From Streptantibioticus silvisoli (GTDB lineage: Bacteria > Actinomycetota > Actinomycetes > Streptomycetales > Streptomycetaceae), in NCBI RefSeq assembly GCF_027947535.2, contig NZ_JAAGKO020000019.1, positions 1 to 64,000 on the forward strand: a DNA stretch of 64,000 bases. Direction: 5' to 3'. The number at the start of each line of letters is the position of its first letter. The first letter of the stretch is position 1. Under the pieces are notes generated by a model that was not told the origin of the DNA, searched no databases, and worked only from the letters and a program-made list of their open reading frames with translations. Positions 36,290 through 45,428 of this stretch are shown in pieces. The translations under genes were made by a program, and so were the position numbers.

Positions 36290-36835
36290 ATGCGCGCTCG
36301 ACGGGGCGCCGGGACATCCGCACGGCGTACGGCCGGGTGGCGGCGGGTGCGACGGAGCGGGCGCCAGGTGAATCGCTTTGCCGCTGCGGCCTCTGCCTAC
36401 CTGCTGTGCCGGGCTTCAGCCGTGAGATTGAACCCGGGAATCACGCTGACGTACGCGGACGACAGGCTGAGCCGGGCCGAAGCTGAAGGGGGCAACGCGC
36501 GCGGTGCGCAGGACTACTTGGCCGCGTACACCGTCGCGGTGCACAAGACCGGCCCCGTGCTTCGACAACTCTTCGCACAACCCGACCTGGCAGCTGGGAT
36601 GTACACCACGGTTCCCCCCAGCAGTCGGCGCCGTTCGCGATCGTGCGGCGGGACCGCGTGGAGTTCGTCAACGGGCAGAAGATCGAGTTCGACCACCAGC
36701 GGGGCCTCCCCGCGCCGGCCGACGCCCCTGGTCCGCGGAGGACAGGCCGTGCAGGGACCGCATCTACGTGGCCACCTTGTGGGTGCTTGGCCACCCGCCC
36801 GTCCGTCAGGGCGGGACCAGCATCATGTTGAGGGT
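36290..36835 (+). pseudogene. Unidentified frameshifted gene
   Basis: GGGAGG precedes an ATG at 36290. The frame gives PGITLTYADDRLSRAEAEGG and AQDYLAAYTVAVHKTGPVLR, then QPDLAAGMYTTVPP. A shift then leads to APFAIVRRDRVEFVNGQKIE and FDHQ. The two halves look like one soluble protein interrupted at about 36620. No family is recognised. It is divergent from the Rhs operon. Confidence 0.45.
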
Positions 36836-36933
36836 AGGCGTCACGTGCGAATCGCTCGCCGTCGGCGGTTGGTGCTTCAGCAGCTTTACCTTAATCAAGC
36901 CACTTTCCCGTTCACGGCCTCGGCATCTGCAGG

Positions 36934-37773
36934 TCATTCCAGCAACGGAAACCGTCCGGACCGGAGCAGCGCCACGATGGCGTCGACCTTGGCCTGCGGT
37001 GCGGCATAGTCCGGGTGCGCCCGCAGGACGGCAGCGGTGTCGTGCAGGCGGTGGAGCTGGGCTGCGGCTTCTGCCACGCCGCGACCCGACGGGCTGACCG
37101 GATGTGCGGTGAACGATGGCATGCGCTGGTTGATGCGGCTGGTGGCGACCGCTTTCGGTACCCGCCGGGCGCAGCGGCAGAACGCTTCAGGGTTCACGAG
37201 ACCGCACGTGGACTCCATGAACGCGCGGATCCGGTGCCGCGCCCTCTGCAGCCGTTTGCGGTACGCCGCCGGGCTGGTTTCGAGTATCCAAGCCGCATCC
37301 GTTGATGAGAGCTCGAAGATGTCGCCGAGCACGAAGGCCACCCGCTCGCCGCGCTCCAGGCACTGCAGCATCGACTGGGTGCAGGACAGCCGCACCTCCT
37401 CGGCCAGCACCGCGGCCTCCGGGCCCTGGTAGTCGACGTCCGCCAGCCCGTCGGCCAGGTCGGCCCGGAACTCGTCAAGGCTGAGCTGCTGCGCCTCCCG
37501 CGGGGTCTTGCGGCGAAGGTTGAGCAGGTAGTTGACGCCGATCCGGTACGCCCAGGTCAGCAGCTGCGCCTCGCCGCGCCAGGACGCCAGCCGCGTCACG
37601 ACCCGGATCAGGATCTCCTGAGTCGCGTCCTCGGCATCGGCCGGCCGCCACGTCATCCGCAGCGCCAGCCGGTAGAGCGAATCCTGTAGGAGGCGGACCA
37701 CCTTCTCCAGGGCTGCCTTGTCGCCGTCGACGGCCCGCGCTACCAGTTCGGCTTCGTCCGCCTCCGCGCTCAC
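36934..37773 (-). CDS. ECF-type RNA polymerase sigma factor
   Basis: This 279-residue protein has sigma-2 (ALEKVVRLLQDSLYRLALRM, DAEDATQEILIRVVTRLASW) and sigma-4 (LQCLERGERVAFVLGDIFEL, SSTDAAWILETSPAAYRKRL). A C-terminal extension of about 95 residues contains CGLVNPEAFCRCARRV and a helical tail, as in some ECF groups where the extension controls activity. No anti-sigma gene is adjacent. The GTG at 37773 overlaps the dehalogenase stop (GTGA), so the two are translated together and the sigma factor may control a stress or substrate response linked to that hydrolase. Confidence 0.9.
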   Translation of the reverse strand: MSAEADEAELVARAVDGDKAALEKVVRLLQDSLYRLALRMTWRPADAEDATQEILIRVVTRLASWRGEAQLLTWAYRIGVNYLLNLRRKTPREAQQLSLDEFRADLADGLADVDYQGPEAAVLAEEVRLSCTQSMLQCLERGERVAFVLGDIFELSSTDAAWILETSPAAYRKRLQRARHRIRAFMESTCGLVNPEAFCRCARRVPKAVATSRINQRMPSFTAHPVSPSGRGVAEAAAQLHRLHDTAAVLRAHPDYAAPQAKVDAIVALLRSGRFPLLE

Positions 37774-38645
37774 GGCCTCGCCGCCTGCGTGACCAGCGCG
37801 TGCCGACGCAGCCAGTCCGCGATGGCCGCTCCCATCGCCGCAGGCTGGTCCTCAGGTATCTGGTGGCCGCCCGGCCCGACAGATACGACTTCGACACCGG
37901 CGAAGCTCTCCGCAGCCCAGCCGACCACCTCGGGCGACCCCAGTCCCACGCCGCCCTCCACAGCCATGATCAGCTTCGGCACCCCGGGAGTCCCGGCCAT
38001 CCAGCGACCGCAGCCGAGAATCACCTCAACCACCTCGGCGGGCTCGCCGTCGAGCGGGAACTCGCGCGTCCAGGCCAGCATCGGCTTCCGCGAGGCTGGC
38101 TCGAGGAACGGCGCCCGGTAGACGTCGAGATCGACCGCTGCCAGCCCACCCGCCACACCGCGGGCCAGGTTGACCTCGACGACCATGTTGTCCTCCATGA
38201 CCATCTTTTCACCCTCGGGTGAGCGGTACGCGCGGAACAGCCCGGCGACCGGGGGCGCGAGTTCTTCCGAGCGCACCGGCCGCAGGAACGTCTCGGCCAC
38301 CGCGATGCCCCGGACCCGCCCGGGATGCCGAGCTGCCCAGTCCATCGCGAGCGTGCCTCCCCAGTCATGGCCCACCAGCACCGCGTCGTCCAGGCTCATC
38401 GCATCGAACCAGGCGTCGAGGTAGCGGACGTGGTCGGCAAGACGGTAAGCGAGATCGGGCTTGCCGGACTCGCCCATGCCGATCAGGTCCGGCGCCAGGC
38501 ACCGGGTCTGGCCCGACACGTGCGGAATCACGTTCCGCCACACGTACGACGAGACGGGGTTGCCATGCAGAAACACCACCGGGATGTCGCCGGTGCCGGC
38601 GTCGCGGTAGCTCATGAACGAATCGAGCACCTTGATGTTGGCCAT
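37770..38645 (-). CDS. Haloalkane dehalogenase-like alpha/beta hydrolase
   Basis: The protein has 291 residues. VVFLHGNPVSSYVWRNVIPH has the halide-binding Asn, LAPDLIGMGESGKPDLAY and DHVRYLDAWFDAMSL match DhaA-type enzymes, VLVGHDWGGTLAMDWAARHP gives nucleophile Asp and the following Trp, IAVAETFLRP the Glu acid and SVGPGGHQIPEDQPAA the catalytic His. All five dehalogenase positions of the HLD-II group are present, so carbon-halogen hydrolysis is plausible. An epoxide hydrolase is less likely because the oxyanion-side tyrosines are not visible. GAGGAAGGATC lies before the ATG at 38645. It is first in a two-gene operon with the ECF sigma factor. Confidence 0.8.
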   Translation of the reverse strand: MANIKVLDSFMSYRDAGTGDIPVVFLHGNPVSSYVWRNVIPHVSGQTRCLAPDLIGMGESGKPDLAYRLADHVRYLDAWFDAMSLDDAVLVGHDWGGTLAMDWAARHPGRVRGIAVAETFLRPVRSEELAPPVAGLFRAYRSPEGEKMVMEDNMVVEVNLARGVAGGLAAVDLDVYRAPFLEPASRKPMLAWTREFPLDGEPAEVVEVILGCGRWMAGTPGVPKLIMAVEGGVGLGSPEVVGWAAESFAGVEVVSVGPGGHQIPEDQPAAMGAAIADWLRRHALVTQAARP

Positions 38646-38816
38646 GACGCGGATCCTTCCTCGTGAAAGCTCTTCTCACTCGGTTGGACACGCGCTGTCG
38701 TCCACTGTGACCGCGTCAACGCAGAATTCCCTCAGAGCACGTGACAAAATTTCGTAGGGCTGGCCTGGCGGGGGCAGTGACCGGTGTGCTGATCCAGCCG
38801 TGTGCATGGCATGAGC

Positions 38817-38914
38817 ATGCGGCCGTGGATCGTGGACGATGACCTGTGGGCGTTGATCGAGCCGTCGTTGTCGCCCTGGCCGGAGCGGGCTCCGGGTCCC
38901 CGGCCGGTGGACGC
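38817..38914 (+). pseudogene. Transposase N-terminal fragment (IS5-type, DUF4096)
   Basis: MRPWIVDDDLWALIEPSLSP and WPERAPGPRPV match the first ~33 residues of common actinomycete IS5-type transposases. Sequence then switches to an XRE-regulator fragment in the same direction. Only the N-terminal tip remains. Confidence 0.65.
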
Positions 38915-39453
38915 TCCGCGCCACGGTCGCGGAGGCGCAGCGCCTGACGGACGGGATGCCGAACGCCCCGAAGCTGGACGAGGACCAACTCGGGCTGTGG
39001 GAAACACGGCCCGAGCGCCCTCCCCGGGCCGGCACCATCGACCTGCTGTGCCGGCTGTACAGCAACAACGCCCAAGGCCTCGGCTTCACCGGCGACTACA
39101 AGAACATCAACCAGCCGGCTCCCATGACGGGGAACGCCCGTCCGGAGACGCACCGGGTGCCGGTGCCGGCCAACTCGATCGAACGGTTGGCGGAGGAAGC
39201 ACGCAAGCAGCTGGACCGCACCCGCGCTCGCGGAACCGTGACGCCCGCACAACTTGACGCGCTGGAGGAGCGGTTGGTGTGCCTGCGGCACGAGTACCTG
39301 TTCACCCCGCCGACTCCGATGCTCGCCACGCTGCTGGCGGAACTCGACGAGGTCCGTGAACTCGCCGCGGAACGTCAGCCGGCATCCATGCAGAAGCGGT
39401 TGTCCGAGATGGTCGCGCTGCTGGCGACATTGGTGGCCGACGTACTGATCTAG
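38915..39453 (+). pseudogene. Internal fragment of a Streptomyces XRE/TPR-type regulator
   Basis: LRATVAEAQRLTDGMPNAPK, LDEDQLGLWE and AGTIDLLCRLYSNNAQGLGF are the end of an XRE-like domain. RVPVPANSIERLAEEARKQL, LEERLVCLRHEYLFTPPTPM and ERQPASMQKRLSEMVALLAT are the start of the TPR-like sensor of large Streptomyces regulators. The HTH start and most of the TPR part are missing: the left end joins a transposase tip and the right end joins a recombinase fragment. It shows at least two rearrangements at one spot. Confidence 0.6.
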
Positions 39454-39748
39454 AAAGTCGGTGCGCACGACGCCCCGCTTTCGAGGCCGGCAGGTCGTTG
39501 TCGGTGTACCTGTGGACGATCACCGCGCCGTGTCGAGTGGCGTTCCTGTTGCTGCGGCGGTGCTGGTTCGCCACGCCCTTGCCTGCGGACCACGACGACG
39601 TGGCGGCCTTCTTCCGGTTGTGCTTGCGCCAGTCGTCGCAGATGCGGGAGTACGCCGTGAGGAAGGCCGAGTGCGGGTGCGGGCGGGCGAGCTCCGCTGG
39701 GGAGCGAGGCCGGGCCTGCTGGACGTAGACGACGGCCTGCCTGCTCAC
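39454..39748 (-). pseudogene. Serine recombinase N-terminal fragment (copy B)
   Basis: [33 protein letters not shown] and RYTDNDLPASK match the recombinase start at 24.7 kb, here without the mid-frame shift but with a different one (an extra T near 39480) after ASK. The start ATG is ACG. Further upstream it reads VSRQAVVYVQQARPRSPAEL from a GTG at 39748, sequence not shared with copy A. Only about the first 80 codons remain. Confidence 0.7.
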
Positions 39749-39939
39749 GGTGAACTCCCCTTCCCGGAGTCGTGGCCGGATGCGGTCCGGCGCAGCGTCG
39801 GTCACGCTGCTGGCCGAGTCGGCGCCGTGCGGCTGGGATCGCGGTCTGATCAGTCAAACGCGGAGAGCAGCCGCGTGTTTGCGCCCGGTGTCCGGGAGGG
39901 CTGCTTGCCCCGCCGTACGGATGTCAGTCGGTGTCGTGA

Positions 39940-40183
39940 ACTCGTCCGCCACCACCCCGGTCCGCACCCGCCACTGCGAGGTGTTGAAGGAACGGGGGAT
40001 GTGCTGCACCTTCGCGCGCCTGGCTGTCCTGGACGCGCTGTCCGCCGCCGGGGTGCCCTATCGGTGAGGACCGCCCAGCGCCAGCGGCTGGACGCCTTTA
40101 GTGAGCGGCCGGACGTCTCGACGGTCTACTACCGGACGGTGGAGCAGCTGACCCAGGGGGCGAGCGGGAAGCGGGCTCGTTGA
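39940..40183 (+). pseudogene. Fur-family regulator, N-terminal remnant
   Basis: RTRHCEVLKERGMCCTFARL and AVLDALSAAG correspond to the first helices of a Fur/CatR winged helix. After a shift near 40063, TAQRQRLDAFSERPDVSTVY and YRTVEQL correspond to the recognition helix (an extra Tyr is present). The metal-binding C-terminal domain is absent. It is a remnant only. Confidence 0.55.
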
Positions 40184-40389
40184 GCCCTGCGCAGTCTGCG
40201 GTGTCGGTACCCGCCCGGCAACGGGGCCGCGTCACCTTCTCGGGGACATCCAAAGGTCCTGATCTCCGGCCGGGTCAGGACCTTCGTGCTGCCGGCCCGT
40301 GTTCTGTACACAGTCCGGGCGGGGGAGTGGCCGGACCGTTGCACAGACAGAAAGCAGAGTGGCCCGGAACGTCGGCGTTCCGGGCAGTG

Positions 40390-40728
40390 TCAGGCCGCGG
40401 TCGTGGTGCTGCCCGGCTCGGTGGCCTTGTGGTGTTCGGTGTTGATGCGCTGGGCCTGTTCGAGCTGGTCTTCGAGGATGACGATGCGGCAGGCGGCGTC
40501 GATGGGGGTGCCCTGGTCGACGAGTTCGCGGGCGCGGGCCGCGATGCGCAGTTGGTAGCGGGAGTAGCGGCGGTGGCCGCCGGCGGAGCGCAGCGGGGTG
40601 ATGAGGCGGGCCTCGCCGATGGCGCGCAGGAAGCCCTGGGTCGTGTTGAGCATCTCGGCGGCCCTGCCCATGGTGTAGGCGGGGTAGTCGTCATCGTCGA
40701 GACGGCCATAGGAGTCGTCTGCTGTCAT
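40390..40728 (-). CDS. Small MerR/BldC-like DNA-binding protein
   Basis: The protein has 112 residues. YTMGRAAEMLNTTQGFLRAI and GEARLITPLRSAGGHRRYSR form the MerR winged helix (the GGHRRYS wing is diagnostic). YQLRIAARARELVDQGTPID and IVILEDQLEQAQRI form a short dimer helix. No effector domain is present, as in BldC-like proteins. This gene type is very common in Streptomyces accessory regions. A perfect 15-bp stem-loop lies just upstream (40754-40784). Confidence 0.85.
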   Translation of the reverse strand: MTADDSYGRLDDDDYPAYTMGRAAEMLNTTQGFLRAIGEARLITPLRSAGGHRRYSRYQLRIAARARELVDQGTPIDAACRIVILEDQLEQAQRINTEHHKATEPGSTTTAA

Positions 40729-40753
40729 CTGTTCCTCTCCGGGGACGCGTGGA

Positions 40754-40784
40754 GGGGCCCTGGTGCCATTGGCACCAGGGCCCC
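40754..40784. terminator. Perfect 15-bp stem-loop upstream of the MerR gene
   Basis: GGGGCCCTGGTGCCA (40754-40768) pairs perfectly with TGGCACCAGGGCCCC (40770-40784) around one base. It is strong enough for termination, but no U-run follows on either strand. It begins 25 bp before the MerR start, so it may end transcription coming from the right or act in the MerR leader. Confidence 0.5.
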
Positions 40785-41604
40785 GAAGGAACTGCTACAC
40801 CATCTGCCGGCCCTGGTACTGCGCCGGCCTACTGTGTCCGCACCGCCGCCGGGGGGCTGGCAGGGGGCGCGGGGATCGCGGTTGCTCGACCGGAGACCAC
40901 CTCACTATCGATGTCCTGCGGTACCCGGGCTCAAGTCGTCCGCCCGGGCGATCCTGATGGCGCTCGGTTCCTCCGTTCTTCCCTCTTGGTCGGCACTTAC
41001 TGAAGGGACTTCATCCTGCTGGTACTGCTCACTGCCGGTGATGCGAACTGCTGTGACCTGGGTAAGCGTCACCCTTCGGCAGCCAGCCCCGTCGCCCGTC
41101 GTGCGTCTGCTCTGGCTTGGAACCCCACTGCCGAACCTCCCGGTGCGCGCGTCCGCAGCCGACGCCTTCACCGAGGTGCTGCCCACTGACTTCACTGCTG
41201 GGTACTGCGAACCGCACTTGCCGGTACTGCCACCGCGTCAACCGCGGTCCTGCTCACGGCGGCCCCTGATCACTGCGGGCCACCCGGTCCGGTCGCCAGT
41301 CCCGTCGCCGTCCTGCAACAACCCTGGCTTCGAAACTCCGCCACCGCACCGTCCTGCGAACTGCACCTTCTTGTACTGCCTTGTACTGCTGGCCGGCAGT
41401 TCGTCTCTGCCAGGCCCTGTCGATCTCGGCTACGAGAGAAACCATAACCACCCCACCGCTCAATGTCTACTCCGGCCGCCATAGATTTCCGCGTGTCTGG
41501 CGGTGCGGTAATCGAGCCCCAAGGGGTGAGGGCGGGAGCGGACGGTCGGCGTCGGGTTGGTGGACCGCAAGCGGAGCACAAGCCCCGGGGCAGCCAGTTG
41601 CGGT
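40785..41604. other. Long non-coding stretch with dispersed TACTGC words
   Basis: Words such as GTACTGC, GAACTGC and CACTGCC recur on the plus strand between about 40790 and 41400, at irregular spacing. No gene, signal peptide or domain is seen on either strand. It could be a long leader of the MerR gene or a spacer from a lost gene. Confidence 0.4.
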
Positions 41605-42283
41605 ATCAGGTCATGTCGATCCAGAGATCAGGGGTGACTCGATCTGCAACGCGCTGGCCGAACTCCTGGGCACGGAGAAGGGGTTGGGCGTCGTCGGCCC
41701 CGCCGGCACCGTGACCGAGACGCTGCGGCTCGCCGCCGGGCACCGGCCGGACGTCGTCCTGCTCGACGTCGACATGCCGGGCGCCACCACCCGCTGTCCA
41801 CGATCCGCCAGTTGCGGCAGATCCTGCCGGACGTGCGCATCCTGGTGCGCACCCAGCGCGGCGGACCGGCCTGACGCAGTCGCTGGTGCCGCTCTGCCCG
41901 GAGCTTCCCGTCGAAGGCGGTCACCCACCGGGCGGTGTGCGCCGCCGTGCGCGCGGCCTTGGGCGGCCGACGGGAGCGAGGTGACGATACTGCTGTCGGC
42001 GGACGGTCTGATCGCGCCCCCGGCGGCCGGGGCGCTCTCGCCGCACGAGCGCGAGGTGATCGGCCGCGCGACGCAGGGCATGAGCAACTACCAGATCGCC
42101 CGGTGCCTGGACATCGCGGAGAGCATCGTGAAGCGGCACATGCACAGCGTCTTCTGCGAACTCGGGGCCCGCTGTCGCGTCGAGGCGGCCAACCGGGCGG
42201 TCGAACTGGGCCTGATCGACCCCTCGGTCCCGATGCCGTCCCGGCACGCGCCGACAACGGCCCGGGGCCCGCACCGGCCGTAG
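41605..42283 (+). pseudogene. NarL/LuxR response regulator with frameshifts in the middle
   Basis: SICNALAELLGTEKGLGVVG and HRPDVVLLDVDMPGA (phospho-acceptor Asp) form a receiver start. Another frame continues STIRQLRQILPDVRILVRTQ. The original frame returns near 41980 and gives ALSPHEREVIGRATQGMSNY and QIARCLDIAESIVKRHMHSV, the LuxR HTH with unusual SNYQIAR in place of SNAEIA. At least two frameshifts in the receiver suggest inactivity. It lies just before the biosynthetic cluster. Confidence 0.6.
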
Positions 42284-42964
42284 GCACCCGTGGCCGGTCC
42301 CGGGGCTCCGTCCCGTGGAACGCGCGGAGCAGGACGGGCGGCCACGACGCACGGCCGATTCGCGGCGAAGACGGTTCAGTGCCACGGCCGCCGAACACGT
42401 CGCCCTCACCGAAGCCGGCGACAGCGGCATTCCGCGTCCCGGTGCAACTCCGGCCCACCGCGCCGAAATTTCGGACCGCCGCCGACCGCGGCGCGCACTG
42501 CGGGTTATTGCCTTTTCAGGAACCGCCGCCGCGTACGCGGCGGCAGAACACCGCATCCACCGACCGATATCAGGCGTACGGCTTTCCTCACCCGAAAAGC
42601 GAATGGCCCGCCCCGGGACGCGGCGGCCGGGCGCCGCACGGGGGCCACGCCCCGGGTCCTTCACGTCGGAGGTGTCCCGTTCCCGGCCCCGCCCACGTTC
42701 CGGCCGGACGACGGGCCGGGCCTGCGCCCGGGGTCGCGCGGCATGCGCTGGCGCCGGGGGACCGGCCGCGCGCCGCGCGGCGGTGCGCCACGGGACTGTC
42801 CCGCGCGCCCCCGAGGAGCGCCGCGCCCCGCACGGCGGGGCGGCGCCGCCCTGTGGGGCACCGCGCCGCCCGGGGTGCCTGTAGGCTGACGTGGCTTCAC
42901 GTGCCGGATAGTTTCGGCTTTCCCGCACGGACACCTATCGCACCTCCTTGGAAGGGCCTTTCTG
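42284..42964. other. Intergenic stretch before the HisRS gene
   Basis: Very GC-rich (42590-42870 almost only G and C), with shadow frames only. ACGTG-GCTT-CACGT at 42889-42902 is a small palindrome, and GGAAGG at 42950-42955 is the HisRS ribosome site. I looked for a T-box-like leader and saw none. Confidence 0.45.
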
Positions 42965-44257
42965 GTGGGACGCTTGCTGCCGACAACTCCGTATCGCGGG
43001 ACGAGGGACTTTCTCCCGTCAGAGATGTCCGTGCGGCAACAGGTCTTCCATCGGCTCTACGACGCGATCGAGCGCTTCGGCTTCGTCCGTTACGACGGCC
43101 CCATCCTGGAATCCGCCGAGATTTACGAGGCGAAGTCCGGCCAGGAGATCGCCGATCAGCAGCTCTACTCCCTCACCGACCGGGGAGACCGCCGGCTCGC
43201 CCTCCGGCCGGAGATGACCCCGTCCGTGGCCCGGATGATCGCCGGCAACGCCGGGCAGCTGCAATTCCCCGTCCGGTGGTACAGCCACGTCATCTGCCAC
43301 CGCTACGAGCGCCCGCAGCGCGGCAGGATGCGTGAGCACCTGCAGATCAACGTCGACATCTTCGGGTCCGACAGCGTCAACTGTGAGATCGAGATCTTCG
43401 AGCTCATTCACGACATGATGTCCGCGGTCGGCGCCACCCGGGACATGTGGGTGCTGCGCGTGGGCGACCGCGCGCTGCTGGAGAGCATCCTGACCGATGT
43501 GGTCGGGGTTCCCGCCGACCGGCTGCAGGCGACCACGTCGCTGATCGACCGCTGGGCGAAGTCCTCACCCGAGCAACTCGTCGCCGATGCCGGCGCCCTC
43601 GGGATCGACGAGAAGCAGTTCGGTCTCCTCGACGACGTACTCAACAGCGGGTCGGCCGTCCTGGAGCGGGTCTCCGACGAGGCTCGCGAGCGGTCCATGC
43701 TGGCGCGGGTCCTGAAGAGCAGCGCCGCCGACCTGATCACCTTCGACCCCTTCATCGTGCGCGGCCTCCAGTACTACACGGGAACGGTCTTCGAGGTCTT
43801 CGACCAGCATCCGAAGAACAACCGTTCGCTCTTCGGCGGCGGGCGCTACGAGGACCTGGCCGGCCTCTTCACCACGAAGCGGATCCCGGGCATCGGGTTC
43901 GGCATGGGCGACGTCACCCTCCACGACTTCCTGGAGGGGCACGGGCTGCTGCCGACCCCGCGGGCCGAAGTGGACGTCGTCGTGATCCCGCTCAGCCCGG
44001 ACCTGGCGACGGACTCCCGGATCGTGGCCCACGACCTGCGGCAGTCGGGTACCCGGGTTTCCACCCCGCTGGAGCCGCGCAAGCTGAGCAAGGAATTGGC
44101 ACGTTCGGACGCCTCGGGGGCCCGGGTCGCGGTCATCATCGCACCGGACGAATGGGAACGGGGCATGGTCGCGGTGCGCGACCTGACGTCCCACGAGCAG
44201 ACCGAGGTGAGCGCCGCCGACGTCGTGGCCGAGGTCAACAAGCTCCTGCGGTGCTGA
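42965..44257 (+). CDS. Histidyl-tRNA synthetase paralogue in the cluster
   Basis: This 430-residue full-length class II HisRS has PYRGTRDFLPSEMSVRQQVF at the start. RLALRPEMTPSVARMIAG and HRYERPQRGRMREHLQINVD give motif 2 with the ATP-binding RYE. FIVRGLQYYTGTVFEVF is the histidine A loop, FGGGRYEDLAGLF the histidine-binding glycine loop, and the anticodon-binding domain begins at VDVVVIPLSPDLATDSRIVA. The loop is RGLQYY rather than RGLDYY, and RPEMTPSVARM resembles the less common HisRS branch. The GTG at 42965 has GGAAGG nine bases before it. It stands at the edge of the cluster with its own terminator, as expected for a resistance copy; a supply of histidyl-tRNA or histidyl-adenylate is the alternative. 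Confidence 0.85.
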   Translation: MGRLLPTTPYRGTRDFLPSEMSVRQQVFHRLYDAIERFGFVRYDGPILESAEIYEAKSGQEIADQQLYSLTDRGDRRLALRPEMTPSVARMIAGNAGQLQFPVRWYSHVICHRYERPQRGRMREHLQINVDIFGSDSVNCEIEIFELIHDMMSAVGATRDMWVLRVGDRALLESILTDVVGVPADRLQATTSLIDRWAKSSPEQLVADAGALGIDEKQFGLLDDVLNSGSAVLERVSDEARERSMLARVLKSSAADLITFDPFIVRGLQYYTGTVFEVFDQHPKNNRSLFGGGRYEDLAGLFTTKRIPGIGFGMGDVTLHDFLEGHGLLPTPRAEVDVVVIPLSPDLATDSRIVAHDLRQSGTRVSTPLEPRKLSKELARSDASGARVAVIIAPDEWERGMVAVRDLTSHEQTEVSAADVVAEVNKLLRC

Positions 44258-44271
44258 GTCCGGCTCCCTCC

Positions 44272-44309
44272 GTCCCCGGACCGCCCGTACCCACGGGCGG
44301 TCCGGGGAC
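44272..44309 (+). terminator. Strong stem-loop terminator after the HisRS gene
   Basis: GTCCCCGGACCGCCCGT (44272-44288) pairs perfectly over 17 bp with ACGGGCGGTCCGGGGAC (44293-44309) around an ACCC loop, beginning 14 bp after the stop. As usual in Streptomyces there is no U-tract. Confidence 0.8.
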
Positions 44310-44348
44310 GTTCGCGCCGTCCGGCCGCACCGGGGCCGGGAGGCACTA

Positions 44349-45428
44349 GTGCCCCAGCCCCCCGGGCGGGCGTCCCGCCCCCGTACGGCGCCGGCCGTCC
44401 GGCCGCCGAAGCCCTGTCCGGGCGACGAGGTCGCCGTCGTCTCACCGTCGCGCGGCCTGCCCGGCGACCTGCCGCTGCCCTATGAACTCGGGCTGCGCCG
44501 GCTGCGGGAGGACTTCGGTCTGCGGCCGGTGGAATACCCCACCACCCGGGGCACCGGAGCCGACGCGCAGGCGCGGGCGCGGGACGTCAACGCCGCGTTC
44601 GCCGACCCGCGGATCAAGGCGCTGATCGCCAGCGTCGGCGGCTGGGAGCAGATCACCGTCCTGCGGCATCTGGACCGCGACCTGATCCGGGCCAACCCGA
44701 AGCCGTTCTTCGGGTACAGCGACAACACCAACCTGTTGTTGTTCCTGCGCGCGCTGGGCATCGTCAGTTACCACGGCGGCATGGTGATGACCCAGTACGG
44801 CAGACCGGGCGCCCTTCACCCGGTGACCGCGCACTCCCTGCGGGCCGCCCTGTTCGGCGCGGGAGAGTACGAACTCCCGGAGGTCGGCGCGTTCAGCGAG
44901 ACCTCCGGTCCCTGGACGGACCCGGCGACCTTCGCGACCGAGCCCCCCGCGGAACCCGCCGACCCCTGGTTCTGGCACAACCCCCACGGCGTGGTCGAGG
45001 GCGCCGGCTGGGGCGGGGACCTGGAGATCGTGTCCTGGCTGCTGATGGCGAACCTGGCGATCGGTGACGCGGCGGACTACGCGGGCGGGGTCTTCTTCAT
45101 GGAGACCGCCGATTCCATGCCCAGTGCCGAGAGCGTGTACGTCATTCTGCGAAGCCTGGGAGAAAGAGGGATCCTGGGGCAGTTCTCCGCCGTCCTGGTG
45201 GGGCGGCCCAAGACCTGGTCACGCGCGCACAGGCTCGGCGCACCGGAGAAGGCGCGGTTCCGCAGGGACCAGCGGGCTGCGGTGCTGCGTGCCCTGTCGG
45301 AATACGCGCCGGACTCCATGGCCGTGTTCAACGTCGACTTCGGTCACACGGACCCCCAGGTCGTCCTCCCGTGCGGCGGACGGATCAGGGTGGACGGCCC
45401 CCGCCGGAAGATCGTCGTCACCTACTGA
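44349..45428 (+). CDS. MccF-like S66 serine peptidase
   Basis: The protein has 359 residues. PGDEVAVVSPSRGLPGD and FADPRIKALIASVGGWE open the fold. PFFGYSDNTNLLLFL has the nucleophile Ser124, GGVFFMETADSMPSAESVY the likely Glu252, and VFNVDFGHTDPQ the likely His333, giving the S66 Ser-Glu-His triad. The GYSDNT signature and length place it nearer MccF than murein LD-carboxypeptidase LdcA. MccF protects Escherichia coli by cleaving microcin C and toxic aminoacyl-adenylate analogues. It has no signal peptide and is cytoplasmic. GGGAGG precedes the GTG at 44349. Next to a spare HisRS it is a natural second self-protection gene. Confidence 0.8.
   Translation: MPQPPGRASRPRTAPAVRPPKPCPGDEVAVVSPSRGLPGDLPLPYELGLRRLREDFGLRPVEYPTTRGTGADAQARARDVNAAFADPRIKALIASVGGWEQITVLRHLDRDLIRANPKPFFGYSDNTNLLLFLRALGIVSYHGGMVMTQYGRPGALHPVTAHSLRAALFGAGEYELPEVGAFSETSGPWTDPATFATEPPAEPADPWFWHNPHGVVEGAGWGGDLEIVSWLLMANLAIGDAADYAGGVFFMETADSMPSAESVYVILRSLGERGILGQFSAVLVGRPKTWSRAHRLGAPEKARFRRDQRAAVLRALSEYAPDSMAVFNVDFGHTDPQVVLPCGGRIRVDGPRRKIVVTY

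Noticed and set aside
42284-42964. T-box or other riboswitch before the HisRS gene
   Set aside because: No specifier stem or T-box sequence is seen; the region is GC-rich shadow DNA with one small palindrome.
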